Notes: generated from the sequence alone by a model not told the origin. Positions 41,344 through 51,479 are shown, counted from the first letter of the stretch. The stretch: DNA of 64,000 nucleotides from Serinibacter salmoneus (GCF_002563925.1 NZ_PDJD01000001.1:3168973-3232972), one strand, 5' to 3'. Translations and numbers: made by a program.

Positions 41344-41760
41344 GTGAGCGAGTCGCCTTTCTTCTCCTTGGCGCAGGAGCGTATCCGCGAGGCGATCGCG
41401 AGCGGCGCCTTCGACAACCTGCCGGGGGCCGGCCGCCCGCTGGACCTCAGCGATGCGGACGACCCGGACTGGTGGATCAAGCGCCGGATCCGGGAGGAGG
41501 GCGGGGACCTGTCCGCCCTGGCGCCCGCGCTGATCCAACTGCGCCGCGAGCGCCGCGACCTGCTGGCCGGCATCGGGGAACTGGCCAGCGAGGACGCGGT
41601 GCGTGACGCGGTCGCGGACTTCAACGAGCGGGTCCGCCTCGAACGGCTGCGACCCTCCACCCCGGGCCTGCCGCCCACGCTGGTGACCACCCTTGATGTC
41701 GCCGAGGCGCTCGAGCGGTGGCGGGAGGCGCGTGGGTCGGGAGAGGCTCCGGGCTGCTAG
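41344..41760 (+). CDS. DUF1992 (DnaJ-C28-like) protein
   Basis: GTG at 41344 gives 138 aa; the long upstream extension covers the structured intergenic element and is rejected. The N-terminus FFSLAQERIREAIASGAFDN followed by LPGAGRPLDL is the signature of DUF1992, the conserved domain of eukaryotic DnaJ homologue C28. It is a small soluble protein of unknown function. Confidence 0.85.
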   Translation: MSESPFFSLAQERIREAIASGAFDNLPGAGRPLDLSDADDPDWWIKRRIREEGGDLSALAPALIQLRRERRDLLAGIGELASEDAVRDAVADFNERVRLERLRPSTPGLPPTLVTTLDVAEALERWREARGSGEAPGC

Positions 41761-41781
41761 GGGATCGCGAGTCCGGGCCGG

Positions 41782-43275
41782 TCAGCCGATCCGCGCCCGC
41801 CGTCCGCTCGCGCGCAGTTCCTGCTCGCCCAGCATGGCGGTGACGAGCTGGTCCTCGTTGAACGAGGCCGTCTCGCCGTGCAGCGTGATCGTCCCCTGGG
41901 CGAGGACCACGATGCGGTGGCTCCACTTCAGCAGTTCGCTCATGTCGGTGGACAGGAAGATCACTGCGGCGCCTGTCGCGGCCAGCTGGTGCACGTAGGA
42001 GAAGACCGACAGGCGCGCCGCGACGTCCACCCCCTGCGTGGGGTGGGCGAGCACCAGGACGTCACCGCCGCGTTCGATCGAGCGGATGAGTTCGGCCTTC
42101 TGCTGGTCGCCACCGGAGAGGTGGCCTACGGAGTCGTTGATGTTGGCGGTGTTGATCCGCAGCTCACGCACCAGTTCGATCATGCGGCGCGCACGCACGA
42201 TCTCGTCACTGAGGGCCAGGTCCTCGCCGCCGAGTCCGGCCACGAGGGTGTGGTCGTTCTCCCGCGTCGAGACCGCGTCAGTGAGGTGACTGATGCCGTG
42301 ACGTTCCGCCTCCTCGGGGGAGTCCAGGTGCACCGGGTGTCCGTTGCGATACACGACACCGTCATCGGGTAGTTGCTGACCCACGAGCACCTCGACGAGC
42401 TCGCGCACCCCGGAATCGAACGTGCCGGTGATGCCCAGGACTTCCCCGGGGGCGACGGCGAGGTCCACCCCGCGCAGGCGCTCGCCCAGTCGCACGCCGG
42501 TCAGGGCGATGGCGGCGTGTTCCACGTCGTGTGCACCCTCGGAGCGGCGTGTCTCGAGCTGGGAGATGTCCTTCAACAGCAGACCCTCCAGGGCGTCCGA
42601 TCCCAGGCCTGCCACAGAGCCGTCCACCACGACCGTGCCCTGGTCCATCACCACCACACGGTCCACGATCGACTGGACTTCGTCCATTCGGTGGGTGATG
42701 TAGAGGATGCCCCGGCCCTCCGTCGCCAGGCGCCGCAGGACGTGGTGGAGAGCCGCGATCTCGTAGTCGGCGAGGGTGACGGCCACCTCGTCGATGATGA
42801 CGAGCTGCGCCTCCTCGGCCATCATCCGCACCACCTCGACGAGGGCTCGGCGGGCGCGGTCGAGGGTGCCGACCACGGCGTCAGGGTCCAGGTCCACCCC
42901 GGCGGCGGCGATCAGGTCGGCGGCCCACTCGCGCACGGCGTCGTGCTCTTCCGCGCAGCGGAAGGTGTTGCGCACCAGGGCGCGAGCCACGGTCAGGTCC
43001 AGTGGGGGCTCGGAGTTCTGCGAGATGACGCCCACCCCGCAGGCCTGCGCCTCCTCAAGGCTCGCCGGAGCGTAGCGTTCGCCGGCGATCGTCATCGTGC
43101 CACCGTCGAGTGGGTGCTGACCGGCCAGCACTTTCACCAGCGTGGACTTGCCGGCACCGTTGAGTCCGATCAGCCCGACGGTCTCGCCGTGCTCGATCGT
43201 GAGGTCGAGTTCCTTGAGGACTCGTCGGGCCTGATACGACGCCGAAGCGCCTCGCACTTGCACGAGCGTGTCCAT
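41782..43275 (-). CDS. Orphan sugar-type tandem ABC ATPase (RbsA/MglA-like)
   Basis: ATG at 43275 follows gaggggaagaggg and gives 497 aa with two ABC domains. Domain 1 has Walker A GLNGAGKSTLVKVL and Walker B VIIDEVAV but its signature is replaced by LDRARRALVEV. Domain 2 has signature LSGGDQQKAELIRSI but a ruined P-loop (GITGTFDSGVRELV). One composite site (domain 1 P-loop with domain 2 signature) can still form. RbsA-type proteins drive CUT2 sugar import, yet no permease or binding protein lies near, so the partner is elsewhere or the protein has another role. Confidence 0.8.
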   Translation of the reverse strand: MDTLVQVRGASASYQARRVLKELDLTIEHGETVGLIGLNGAGKSTLVKVLAGQHPLDGGTMTIAGERYAPASLEEAQACGVGVISQNSEPPLDLTVARALVRNTFRCAEEHDAVREWAADLIAAAGVDLDPDAVVGTLDRARRALVEVVRMMAEEAQLVIIDEVAVTLADYEIAALHHVLRRLATEGRGILYITHRMDEVQSIVDRVVVMDQGTVVVDGSVAGLGSDALEGLLLKDISQLETRRSEGAHDVEHAAIALTGVRLGERLRGVDLAVAPGEVLGITGTFDSGVRELVEVLVGQQLPDDGVVYRNGHPVHLDSPEEAERHGISHLTDAVSTRENDHTLVAGLGGEDLALSDEIVRARRMIELVRELRINTANINDSVGHLSGGDQQKAELIRSIERGGDVLVLAHPTQGVDVAARLSVFSYVHQLAATGAAVIFLSTDMSELLKWSHRIVVLAQGTITLHGETASFNEDQLVTAMLGEQELRASGRRARIG

Positions 43276-43452
43276 GTCCCTCTTCCCCTCGCCGAACGCG
43301 CCGAGCGCGAAGGGATGCCAGGGTTGGCGAGGCGTCCCCCCATCGCTCAAGGAGCGAATCTACCTGATCTCGTGGCGGCGTGGCTCTGGGCTACGATGCC
43401 AACGGCCGCCGAGGGGGCGGTCGACGTTTTCGAATCCGGGGGGATTTTTCTC

Positions 43453-43821
43453 ATGGCATCACTTGACAGTGCGATTCAGCAACTCCTGGCGATCGAGGGC
43501 GCCGTTGGCGCCGCGATCGTGGACTACGCGAGCGGTATGGCGCTTGCGCAGGGCGGCAACCCGAACTTCGACCTCGGCGTCGCGGCGGCGGGCAACTCCA
43601 ACGTGGTGCGTGCCAAGCTCGCGACCATGCGCGACCTCGGTCTCGCCGACGAGATCGAGGACATTCTCATCACGCTGGACTCCCAGTACCACCTGATCAA
43701 CGTCCTGCACACCCAGGGCGCGCAGGGCCTGTTCATCTACCTGGCCCTGAACCGGCAGAGCGCGAACCTGGCGCTCGCCCGTCACAAGCTCAAGGGCATC
43801 GCATCCCAGGTGTCCGTCTGA
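43453..43821 (+). CDS. Roadblock/LC7-like protein
   Basis: The 122-residue product starts MASLDSAIQQLLAIEGAVGA and continues AIVDYASGMALAQGG, the alpha/beta pattern of roadblock/LC7 domains, which in bacteria act as dimeric partners of small GTPases or as cytoskeletal regulators. No MglA-like GTPase is near. A terminator follows. The start has a gggggga ribosome binding site 6 nt upstream. Confidence 0.65.
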   Translation: MASLDSAIQQLLAIEGAVGAAIVDYASGMALAQGGNPNFDLGVAAAGNSNVVRAKLATMRDLGLADEIEDILITLDSQYHLINVLHTQGAQGLFIYLALNRQSANLALARHKLKGIASQVSV

Positions 43822-43835
43822 CCGATCAACGCATC

Positions 43836-43868
43836 ATGCCGGTCGTGCCCTCGGGGCACGGCCGGCAT
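43836..43868 (+). terminator. Terminator after the LC7 gene
   Basis: The arms 43836-43850 and 43854-43868 form a 15-bp stem with one G-T pair and a 3-nt loop, 14 bp after the stop. Confidence 0.8.
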
Positions 43869-44039
43869 TCGCGTCTGTCGAGCCAGCGCGCGCGAAACGC
43901 GTCGCAATGATGCGAGACGTGACGCGCGAATGCGTCGGTGTTCCGAGTGGCCTCGGAACGAGGCCGCGAATCCCGTTCTGACGCCTGCCCGCACCCGCCG
44001 TTAGCGTGGTCCAGGACGCATTGACGTAGGGGGGGATCA

Positions 44040-45605
44040 ATGAATCGGATGTCATGGTCGGGCGCGCTCGCGGCCGCGGTGTTCCTGGCGGGCTGCACGG
44101 CGGCGGGCCCAGACGTGGGGGAGTCGGCGGCGCCGGAGGGCGGGGGATCCGCGGAGGCTGTTGAGTCGGAGGCTGGGCCGTCTGCGGCGGAGTCTGCCTC
44201 GACCGAGCCTGACCTGCCGGGCGGTGTGGTGGTGGAGCGGTTGGTGGATGAGGTGATGGTGACGGCGCAGGTGGGTCCGTTGGTGACCGATGGTGACCTG
44301 GCGCTGCTGGAGGTCGCCGTCAGTCACGATCTGAGCGAGCAGGTGGATCTGGGCGCCACGTTCAGCAACCTCTACAACGCCGCGAACGTCTCGCCGACGG
44401 GTGCGCTGGTACTGGATGGGGGTGAGGTGCTGCATCTGGTGCGTGATGGTGAGGGTGTTCCGGTGGTGGCGCCGTGGGGTCTCGTGCGGGTGCCGGCGGG
44501 GGAGACGACGTCGTTCTGGAGTTTGGTGCCGGCGCCGGGCGAGGACTCGGGGTCGGTGGATGTGTTGGTGCGGGAGCTGGGCCTGGTGACTGATGTGCCG
44601 GTGGTGCGTCAGGAGGCGTTGGTGTTGCCGGAGGAGATGGAGCTAGAGGGGGCCTTGCAGGCCGAGGTGACGACGATGGATGTCTACGCCGAGGATGTGC
44701 AGGGGGCGTCTTCCACGCGGGTGGTGGAGTCGGTGGAGACGGTGTCGTTGGCCAGTGAGGTGTTGTTCGCGCCGGAGTCGGCGGAGCTCAACTCGGACGC
44801 TCAGGGTGTGTTGGAGCGCACCGCGGCCCAGGTGCAGCAGGCGGGCGCCTCGGAGGTGTCGGTGGTGGGGCATACCGATGATGTGGGCACGGATTCCTAC
44901 AACGATGACTTGTCGCTGCGGCGGGCGCAGGCGGTGGCGCAGGCGCTGACGCCGTTGCTGCCGCAGGTGGCGATGACGGTGGAGGGCCGGGGTAAGCGGG
45001 AGCCGGTGGCTGAGGGCACCTCGGATGAGGCCCGGGCGGCGAATCGCCGGGTGGAGGTCTCCTTCGAGGGGGAGGACGCCTCGGCGACGTCGACCGAGGT
45101 GGAGGCGGGAGTGCCGACGGAGTTGCCGGAGCCTGCCGAGGGCGTCTACGTGGGGTCGGCGGATGAGGGTGTGTCCACGGAGAAGAGTGAGGACCTGACG
45201 GTCACGGCACAGGTGATGCGCCATGAGCGGTTCCTGGAGGCCCAGCTGACCTTCACCAACGAAGGCACCGAGGAGATCGTGATCTTGGGCGTGTTGTCCC
45301 GGGGTGCTGCCGGGCGTGAAGAGCGGGGTCTCGGGTTGCTGGCGCGGACTGCGGATGCGCACGCGTTGACGATCCTGACGCCACAGACCGTGTACTACCC
45401 GCTGGACTACGTCTATCCATTCACCGACGGGGAGGAGACTGTCCGGCTCATCGTGGGGGAGCGGATGCGCAACGAGGACGTCTCCCCTGGTGCCTCGACG
45501 GTCTTCACCGTGCTGATGCCCGACCCCGGCACCGACACCGTCACCCTCGAGGCGCCGGGTTCCTTCCGCCTCCTGGACGTCCCCGTCACCGAGGTTGTCG
45601 ACTAG
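44040..45605 (+). CDS. OmpA-domain lipoprotein, copy 1
   Basis: The 521-residue product has a lipoprotein signal (MNRMSWSGALAAAVFLAGCT, lipobox LAGC), an acidic linker, a beta-rich domain (residues 60-230), an OmpA/MotB-like domain (LFAPESAELNSDAQG, VVGHTDDVGTDSYNDDLSLR, AANRRVEVSF) and a second beta domain ending PDPGTDTVTLEAPGSFRLLD. The OmpA domain should grip the diaminopimelate of peptidoglycan, so a membrane-tethered protein that also holds the wall. It is a tandem duplicate of the next gene. Much of the coding strand (44,150-45,200) is unusually G-rich. Confidence 0.85.
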   Translation: MNRMSWSGALAAAVFLAGCTAAGPDVGESAAPEGGGSAEAVESEAGPSAAESASTEPDLPGGVVVERLVDEVMVTAQVGPLVTDGDLALLEVAVSHDLSEQVDLGATFSNLYNAANVSPTGALVLDGGEVLHLVRDGEGVPVVAPWGLVRVPAGETTSFWSLVPAPGEDSGSVDVLVRELGLVTDVPVVRQEALVLPEEMELEGALQAEVTTMDVYAEDVQGASSTRVVESVETVSLASEVLFAPESAELNSDAQGVLERTAAQVQQAGASEVSVVGHTDDVGTDSYNDDLSLRRAQAVAQALTPLLPQVAMTVEGRGKREPVAEGTSDEARAANRRVEVSFEGEDASATSTEVEAGVPTELPEPAEGVYVGSADEGVSTEKSEDLTVTAQVMRHERFLEAQLTFTNEGTEEIVILGVLSRGAAGREERGLGLLARTADAHALTILTPQTVYYPLDYVYPFTDGEETVRLIVGERMRNEDVSPGASTVFTVLMPDPGTDTVTLEAPGSFRLLDVPVTEVVD

Positions 45606-45770
45606 GCCTCAACCAGCTCGATTCGGAATTCCAGAGCTGGGCGCCAACGCGCAAATCGCCGACCTCGAGGCCCGGAGGTGGGCTGGAAGTGCTCCGTGTA
45701 CGCAAAGGGAGGTAGCCGTGATTGTGATGACCAGTACTGACGACGACCGCATCCTCCGGAAGCGTCAACC

Positions 45771-47303
45771 ATGACCTGGGCACCGTTGAGATGGATTGCC
45801 GCAGTGTCGGCGGTGGTGCTTCTGGTGGGGTGTTCGCCGGCCGAGCCGGACGAGGGGGGCTCGGGGGAGGGCACCTCGCAGCCTTCGAGCTCGCCGAGCG
45901 CAACCACGCCGCAGGAGGCACCGGCGCAGGCCGAGCCGATCGTCGGGGTCGGGTCTATGGGAGGGCACGAGGTGGAGGTCTCGGTAGCCGAGATCATCTC
46001 CGACGGTGAGTACGCCGTCCTGACCATGACCGCCGAAGGAGGCCCCTCCGTGCGGCTCGGCATCGAGTGGGTGGAGGGCGTGAACGCCAACCCGTTCGGT
46101 GCCTCCGACCTCAGGCTCATCGACGGTGAGCAGGTGCTCCTGGTGGCGCGGGACGCCGAGGGCGAGCCCGTGGCGAGTGAGGGGGCCCTGGACCTCAGCG
46201 CGGGTGACCAGGTGATCACCGCTGTGTTCGCAGCGCCGCAGGGAAACGATGTGGACCTCTTGCTGAAGCACGTCGGGCTCGTGGCCGACATCCCTGTGGT
46301 GGACGTCGACGCCCTGGAAATCCCTGACGACGTGGAGTTGAGTGCGGGAAGCAGCGCGGCCACCGCACCGATCGAATCCTATTCGGTCGACCGAGCGCAG
46401 GAATCGTCCACACGCATCTCGCAGGGGGAGGCGACTATCGCCATCGAGAGCGAGGTCCTGTTCGATGTCGACTCCGCCGAGTTGACCAGCGGCGCGGCCG
46501 CGGCCCTGGCGCGCACCGCCGCGCAGGTCCAGGATGCGGGAGCCACGGAGCTTGAAGTGGTCGGGCACACCGACGACCGTGGGGGCGCGGACTATAACGA
46601 CGACCTGTCGCTACGGCGGGCTCAGGCTGTGGCCGACGCCCTGGCCGACGACCTGCCGAACGTGGCGATCACGGTGGAGGGGCGCGGTGAGCGGGAACCC
46701 GTGGTGGCGAACACCTCAGCAGCCGCACGCGCGGCCAACCGCCGCGTCGAGGTCGTCTACCGCGAGCCCGCGACAACCGAGGATCCTGCGGATCCCGGCC
46801 TCGCGGGCGCCGACGGCGACCTGGAGGAGACCTCCGGTGTCGTCGCAGAGGCAGGGTCGAGCTCCTTGGACTACGAGATCGGAGGAGAACCCGTGCGCGT
46901 GGCCGTGGAGGTGACGCGTATGGAGGGATACCTGCAGGGTCGCTTCGAGCTGACGAACCTGGCCGGGGACGAGGTGGTGTGGACTGCACCGCTGGGAGGC
47001 TCCCGGATCGGGTACCGTGCCGATCGCGCCTTCGACACGCTGACGCAGGCCGGATCTGCCCACGCTGCATCGCTGCTCACCTCGCGGTCGCGCACCTATC
47101 CGCTGGACTACGTGGACCCGTACTCGCCGGATCAGCTGCGACAACTCCTGACCGATCGCTATCGCGGTGACGAGATCGCCGCGGGCGGGAGCAGCGTCTA
47201 TACGGTGTTGTGGCCGGACCCCGGTACGGACACGGTCACCGTGGACCTTCCCAATCACTTCCGCCTTCCCGATGTGCCCGTGACGGACGAGAGCCTGCCA
47301 TGA
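45771..47303 (+). CDS. OmpA-domain lipoprotein, copy 2
   Basis: The 510-residue product has the same plan as copy 1: lipobox LVGC, acidic linker, beta domain, OmpA domain (LFDVDSAELTSGAAAALA, VVGHTDDRGGADYNDDLSLR), second beta domain with YPLDYVDPYSPDQ and PDPGTDTVTVDLPNHFRLPD. The two genes are 165 bp apart without a visible gene between. Codon use is more like the chromosome than in copy 1. Function unknown; envelope maintenance or surface display are possible. Confidence 0.85.
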   Translation: MTWAPLRWIAAVSAVVLLVGCSPAEPDEGGSGEGTSQPSSSPSATTPQEAPAQAEPIVGVGSMGGHEVEVSVAEIISDGEYAVLTMTAEGGPSVRLGIEWVEGVNANPFGASDLRLIDGEQVLLVARDAEGEPVASEGALDLSAGDQVITAVFAAPQGNDVDLLLKHVGLVADIPVVDVDALEIPDDVELSAGSSAATAPIESYSVDRAQESSTRISQGEATIAIESEVLFDVDSAELTSGAAAALARTAAQVQDAGATELEVVGHTDDRGGADYNDDLSLRRAQAVADALADDLPNVAITVEGRGEREPVVANTSAAARAANRRVEVVYREPATTEDPADPGLAGADGDLEETSGVVAEAGSSSLDYEIGGEPVRVAVEVTRMEGYLQGRFELTNLAGDEVVWTAPLGGSRIGYRADRAFDTLTQAGSAHAASLLTSRSRTYPLDYVDPYSPDQLRQLLTDRYRGDEIAAGGSSVYTVLWPDPGTDTVTVDLPNHFRLPDVPVTDESLP

Positions 47304-47413
47304 GCCGTGTTCTTACCGTCCGCGGCCGCAGCGAGTGGATGTGATGCGCGGCACGCGCGTCCACCCTGCACCCCGTGGTGCCTAGGCTGAGCAGTGACGA
47401 AGGGAGGCCGCCC

Positions 47414-48394
47414 ATGCGCGACCTGATGTGCCGTACCTGTGGGAACCAGTTGGCGTTCGAGAACTCCGCGTGCCTGCGCTGCGGCGCGGACCTCGCCTAC
47501 GACCCGGACCTGCGGGGCTTCCGCTCGGTCGATCCCGCCGCCGACGCCCCGGTGGTCTGCGCCAACCGGAGCATCGCCGGCTGCAACTGGATCTCCTGGT
47601 CGGGCTCGCCGTCGGGCCTGTGCCGCTCGTGCTCGCTGACCCGGACCCGGCCACGCGACGACTCCCCGGCCATGCCCGCCTTCGGGAGGGCGGAAGCCGC
47701 CAAGCGCCGTCTTATTGTGGAGCTCACCGCCCTCGGACTGCCCATCACCGACCGCATCAGCTCCCCGAGCGGACTGGCGTTCGACCTGCTCTCCAGCGCC
47801 GAGGAATCGGTGGTGACGGGCCATGCGAACGGGGTCATCACCCTCGACCTCGCCGAGGGCGACGACGTGCATCGCGAGCAACTGCGGGTGGCGATGGACG
47901 AGCCGTACCGCACGCTGCTGGGTCACTTCCGGCACGAGATCGGCCACTACTACTTCACGGTGCTGGTGCTGTACGACGAGCAGCGCTGGGCGCGTTTCGT
48001 GGAACTCTTCGGCAACCCGAACGAGGACTACCAAGAGGCCATCGACCGGCACTACAGCGAGGGCGCACCGCAGGGCTGGGAGTCCACCCACGTCTCCTCC
48101 TACGCCACCATGCATCCCGCCGAGGACTGGGCGGAGACGTTCGCGCACTACCTGCACATCCGCGACACCCTGGACACCGCGGCGGCGTTCGCGATGGCGC
48201 CCTCCGGCGCGGTTGCCGACCGGCACGTACCCGGCGACGCCGCCTTCCGGCGCATCATCGCGCTCTGGGTGCCGCTGACCTGGAGCCTGAACATGATCAA
48301 CAGGTCGATGGGTCACCCCGATCTGTACCCTTTCGTGCTGCCGCCGGCGGTGCTGGAGAAGATGAGTTTCGTCCACCAGTGCGTGATGGGCTGA
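47414..48394 (+). CDS. Zinc-ribbon metallopeptidase (DUF2248-type)
   Basis: ATG at 47414 has a gggagg ribosome binding site and gives 326 aa. The N-terminus is a zinc ribbon (CRTCGNQLAF...CLRCGADL). The peptidase motif is HEIGHYYF with His174, Glu175 and His178, and HPAEDWAETFAHYLHI provides the third ligand region. The family is annotated as putative zinc-binding metallopeptidase; substrate unknown. It has no signal peptide. It stands alone. Confidence 0.85.
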   Translation: MRDLMCRTCGNQLAFENSACLRCGADLAYDPDLRGFRSVDPAADAPVVCANRSIAGCNWISWSGSPSGLCRSCSLTRTRPRDDSPAMPAFGRAEAAKRRLIVELTALGLPITDRISSPSGLAFDLLSSAEESVVTGHANGVITLDLAEGDDVHREQLRVAMDEPYRTLLGHFRHEIGHYYFTVLVLYDEQRWARFVELFGNPNEDYQEAIDRHYSEGAPQGWESTHVSSYATMHPAEDWAETFAHYLHIRDTLDTAAAFAMAPSGAVADRHVPGDAAFRRIIALWVPLTWSLNMINRSMGHPDLYPFVLPPAVLEKMSFVHQCVMG

Positions 48395-48524
48395 CCCTGC
48401 GGAGTCGGATATTCCGTGTTTGACTGGCTTCACTTGCCTCCCAGCGCAAATGGAGTTTCTTCGTGAGCCTCAGTTCGGGCATTCTTGGTGCCGTTTCACG
48501 CTCCCACCCGGGTGAGGTCAGGCG

Positions 48525-50168
48525 ATGAGCGCGAGAATCGGCTCCACCTCGATCCCCATCTGGGTGGCGGTGGGCGGAGGCGTCGTCGTTCTCGGAGCCG
48601 CCGCTGCGGTGGCGGTGCCGCGCCTGATGGCCGAGCCCGAGCCGACCCCCACGGCCGAGCAGTCGAGTGCTGCGCAGACGACCCCGACTCCCACGGCTGA
48701 GGAGCCCACGACGCCAGCGCCCGAACCCGACTACTCCCACGGGATCGTGGAGTCCTGGAGCCTGGACGCGAGCGATCTCGAGGAGTTCGTCCTCGAGCCC
48801 GGCGAGGTCGTCTTCGGCTTCCGGGAGGGTGCACTGTGGCAGTCGCCTCGAGGCAGCTCCCCGGAGGTCGTGATCGTGGACGCGTTCGCCGGCGTCCCGC
48901 CGACCACGGACATGCCCTACGAGATCGCCGCCGGCATCGACGCGAGTACCGGCACCGTCCTGTGGGACATGACCGCGCTGTCTCTCAGCGATTGCGCCTT
49001 CGCCCCGGACGGCGCCACCGTGGCGTGTGCGGAGGTGAACTTCTTCGCCGGACCGCCCGGCGCGACCGAGGTGTTCCTGCTGGACGCGATCACGGGTGAG
49101 CGGGAGATGGTCGCCTCGCTGCCCGAACAGGCCTATCCCCATCTGATGTGGGAGGGGGATGACCTCGTGGTGGCCACGAATGTGGGGGACCGCAGCCAGG
49201 TCGATCGGATCGCCGGCGATGGCAGCATCCTGTGGTCCACCGTGACGGGAGACTTCCCCTCCAATGTCTCCGGGGTCACCAGCGAACTGGGCTACGCCGT
49301 GGTGTGGCACGAGGACGGCACGATGAACACGGTGCGCCTGGAGACCGGCGAGGAAGTGCTCACCGAGGATGTGTTGTTCTCCTACGACGTGGAGACCTCG
49401 CTCGGGCCCGTGACGGTGAGCACCGACGCACGCGGAGGGGCCTCACCGGAGGTGTGGCGAGTCGCCCTGAGCGATGGCGAGGTGCTGTTCGAGGTCGACG
49501 AGGTACAGGGGGTCCTCCCGCGCACGCTGGTTGCCGGCGACGAGGAGTACCTGATCCTGGAGACGGACACCGCGTCCACCGCGGTGACACTCGACGGCGA
49601 GGTCGCCGCCACCTGGCAGAGCGCGGGCACCGACGTCGTGGTGCAGGACGCCCTCTTCGAGGTCTCCGAGGACCGGACGCGGCTGTCCTGGCGTGATCCC
49701 GCCACGGGCGAGGTGGGCTGGACCCGCGAGTTCGCCGGCGAGGTGGTCCAGATGAGTGGATCCGGGCTCTACCTGTGGGAGCGCGACGAGCACGGCGCGT
49801 TCGTCCGCCTGGTCGCCCTGGGGCCCGCGCTGGAGGGCGAGGCTGTCCTCGGGACCGAGCCCGCGCCGTCGTCCAGTCCGACCGAGGAGGTGTCCGTCCA
49901 GGAGACCGTGGCCACGATCCAGCGAGCGCTGGAGGCCGGTGACCTCGCGCCGATCGAGCACCTGCTCGCCCCGAGCGTCACCCAGCAGTGGACGCTGGAG
50001 CAGTTGCAGGCGCAGCTCCTCGACGAGGGCGAGGTCGAGATCACCGAGAGCGAGGACACGGCGACCTACCGGATCACCACCGGTGGGGGCGCCTACTTCG
50101 TGCAAGCCGGCTTCGAGCGTGTGGACGGCCATTGGGTACTGACCACCCTCGGGAACAACATGGGCTGA
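48525..50168 (+). CDS. Membrane-anchored beta-propeller (PQQ-like) protein
   Basis: The 547-residue product has one N-terminal membrane helix (IWVAVGGGVVVLGAAAAVAV, near residues 12-31), a Thr/Pro/Glu linker and repeated blades of the type DASTGTVLWDMTAL, RIAGDGSILWSTVTG, DPATGEVGWTREFAG, as in PQQ-like propellers. A C-terminal 90-residue domain (TVATIQRALEAGDLAPIEHL) looks like a separate module. It is external and probably a scaffold; no enzymatic residues for PQQ are evident. Confidence 0.75.
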   Translation: MSARIGSTSIPIWVAVGGGVVVLGAAAAVAVPRLMAEPEPTPTAEQSSAAQTTPTPTAEEPTTPAPEPDYSHGIVESWSLDASDLEEFVLEPGEVVFGFREGALWQSPRGSSPEVVIVDAFAGVPPTTDMPYEIAAGIDASTGTVLWDMTALSLSDCAFAPDGATVACAEVNFFAGPPGATEVFLLDAITGEREMVASLPEQAYPHLMWEGDDLVVATNVGDRSQVDRIAGDGSILWSTVTGDFPSNVSGVTSELGYAVVWHEDGTMNTVRLETGEEVLTEDVLFSYDVETSLGPVTVSTDARGGASPEVWRVALSDGEVLFEVDEVQGVLPRTLVAGDEEYLILETDTASTAVTLDGEVAATWQSAGTDVVVQDALFEVSEDRTRLSWRDPATGEVGWTREFAGEVVQMSGSGLYLWERDEHGAFVRLVALGPALEGEAVLGTEPAPSSSPTEEVSVQETVATIQRALEAGDLAPIEHLLAPSVTQQWTLEQLQAQLLDEGEVEITESEDTATYRITTGGGAYFVQAGFERVDGHWVLTTLGNNMG

Positions 50169-50252
50169 CCCACATCGCTGCGGCGCGGCTGGCAGGCCGA
50201 CCCGGAGGCGGGGCACGATGGGGCGGAAGCGAACCGATGCCAGGAGGCCGCA

Positions 50253-51479
50253 ATGTCGCTAGGAGTGCATTCTGAGGTCGGCCGACTGCGCCGCGTGGTG
50301 GTCCACGAGCCGGGCATCGAACTGTCCCGGCTCACGCCCAACACGGTGGACGACCTGCTGTTCGACGACGTGATGTGGGCAGAGCGCGCCCGCGAGGAGC
50401 ACCGCGCCTTCCAGGGCGCGCTGCGTGAGCGCGACGTGGAGGTGCTGCGCTTCCGGGACCTGCTCGTGCAGGCCGTGGATGTGGTCGGCGCCCGGGAGTT
50501 CCTGCAGGAGCGCCTGACCACCGAGACCCAGTTCGGGCCGGGCCTCTCGCGCTACCTGGTGGATCTCGTGGCGGCGATGCCCGCCGGGGACCTCGCCGAC
50601 CTTCTCATTGGGGGCCTGCTCAAGCGCGACGTCGCGGGGCACCTCTCGCAGGCCTCGAGCCTGCTGCTGGAGGTGCTGGACGACGACGACCTGCTCCTCG
50701 GCCCGCTGCCGAACCACCTGTACCAGCGCGACAACGTCGCCTGGATCTACGGCGGGGTGACGATCAACCCGATGGCGCGCCACGCCCGGGTGCGCGAGAC
50801 CGTGAACTCCCGCGTGATCCTCAACTACCACCCGCTCTTCGCCGGCGGCTCCTATCCCGTCTACCGCGGGAACGACTCCCTGCACCACGCGCCCGCCACC
50901 GTGGAGGGTGGGGACATCCTGGTGCTCGGGAACGGCACCGTGATGATCGGCCTGGGTGAGCGCACGGCCCCCCAGGGTGTGGAGGTCCTCAGCGGGGCCC
51001 TGTTCGCCAGCGGACAGGTGCAGCGGATCATCGTGGTGGAGCTCCCGCACGAGCGCGCGTTCATGCACCTGGACACCGCGATGACGATGGTGGACCGCGA
51101 CGCGTTCAGCATCTACCCGCACCTGCCCGATTCGTTGCGGTCCTACACCCTCACGCCGGTGGGCGACGGCGGTGAGTACCGCGTGCGGGAGAACGCCGAG
51201 CTCTTCCCCGTGGTCGCCGAGGCGCTCGGGCTGGACCGGCTGCGGGTGCTGCGCGCCCCCCTGGACCGGCTCGCGGCGGCGCGGGAGCAGTGGGACGACG
51301 CGAACAACTTCCTCGCCGTCTCCCCGGGGGTGGTACTCGGCTACGAGCGCAATACCGCCACGAACGCCTACCTGGCAGATCAGGGCATCGAGGTGGTGCC
51401 GCTGGCGGGATCGGAGCTGGGCCGCGGCCGGGGTGGGCCGCGGTGCATGTCCTGCCCGATCGAGCGCGACGCGGCCTGA
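50253..51479 (+). CDS. arcA: Arginine deiminase
   Basis: The 408-residue protein fits the guanidino-modifying fold: [58 protein letters not shown] and the C-terminal catalytic cysteine in [10 protein letters not shown] (Cys398). It converts arginine to citrulline and ammonia. No arcB, arcC or arcD lies near, so here it may serve acid or nitrogen stress rather than a full fermentation pathway. Confidence 0.92.
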   Translation: MSLGVHSEVGRLRRVVVHEPGIELSRLTPNTVDDLLFDDVMWAERAREEHRAFQGALRERDVEVLRFRDLLVQAVDVVGAREFLQERLTTETQFGPGLSRYLVDLVAAMPAGDLADLLIGGLLKRDVAGHLSQASSLLLEVLDDDDLLLGPLPNHLYQRDNVAWIYGGVTINPMARHARVRETVNSRVILNYHPLFAGGSYPVYRGNDSLHHAPATVEGGDILVLGNGTVMIGLGERTAPQGVEVLSGALFASGQVQRIIVVELPHERAFMHLDTAMTMVDRDAFSIYPHLPDSLRSYTLTPVGDGGEYRVRENAELFPVVAEALGLDRLRVLRAPLDRLAAAREQWDDANNFLAVSPGVVLGYERNTATNAYLADQGIEVVPLAGSELGRGRGGPRCMSCPIERDAA

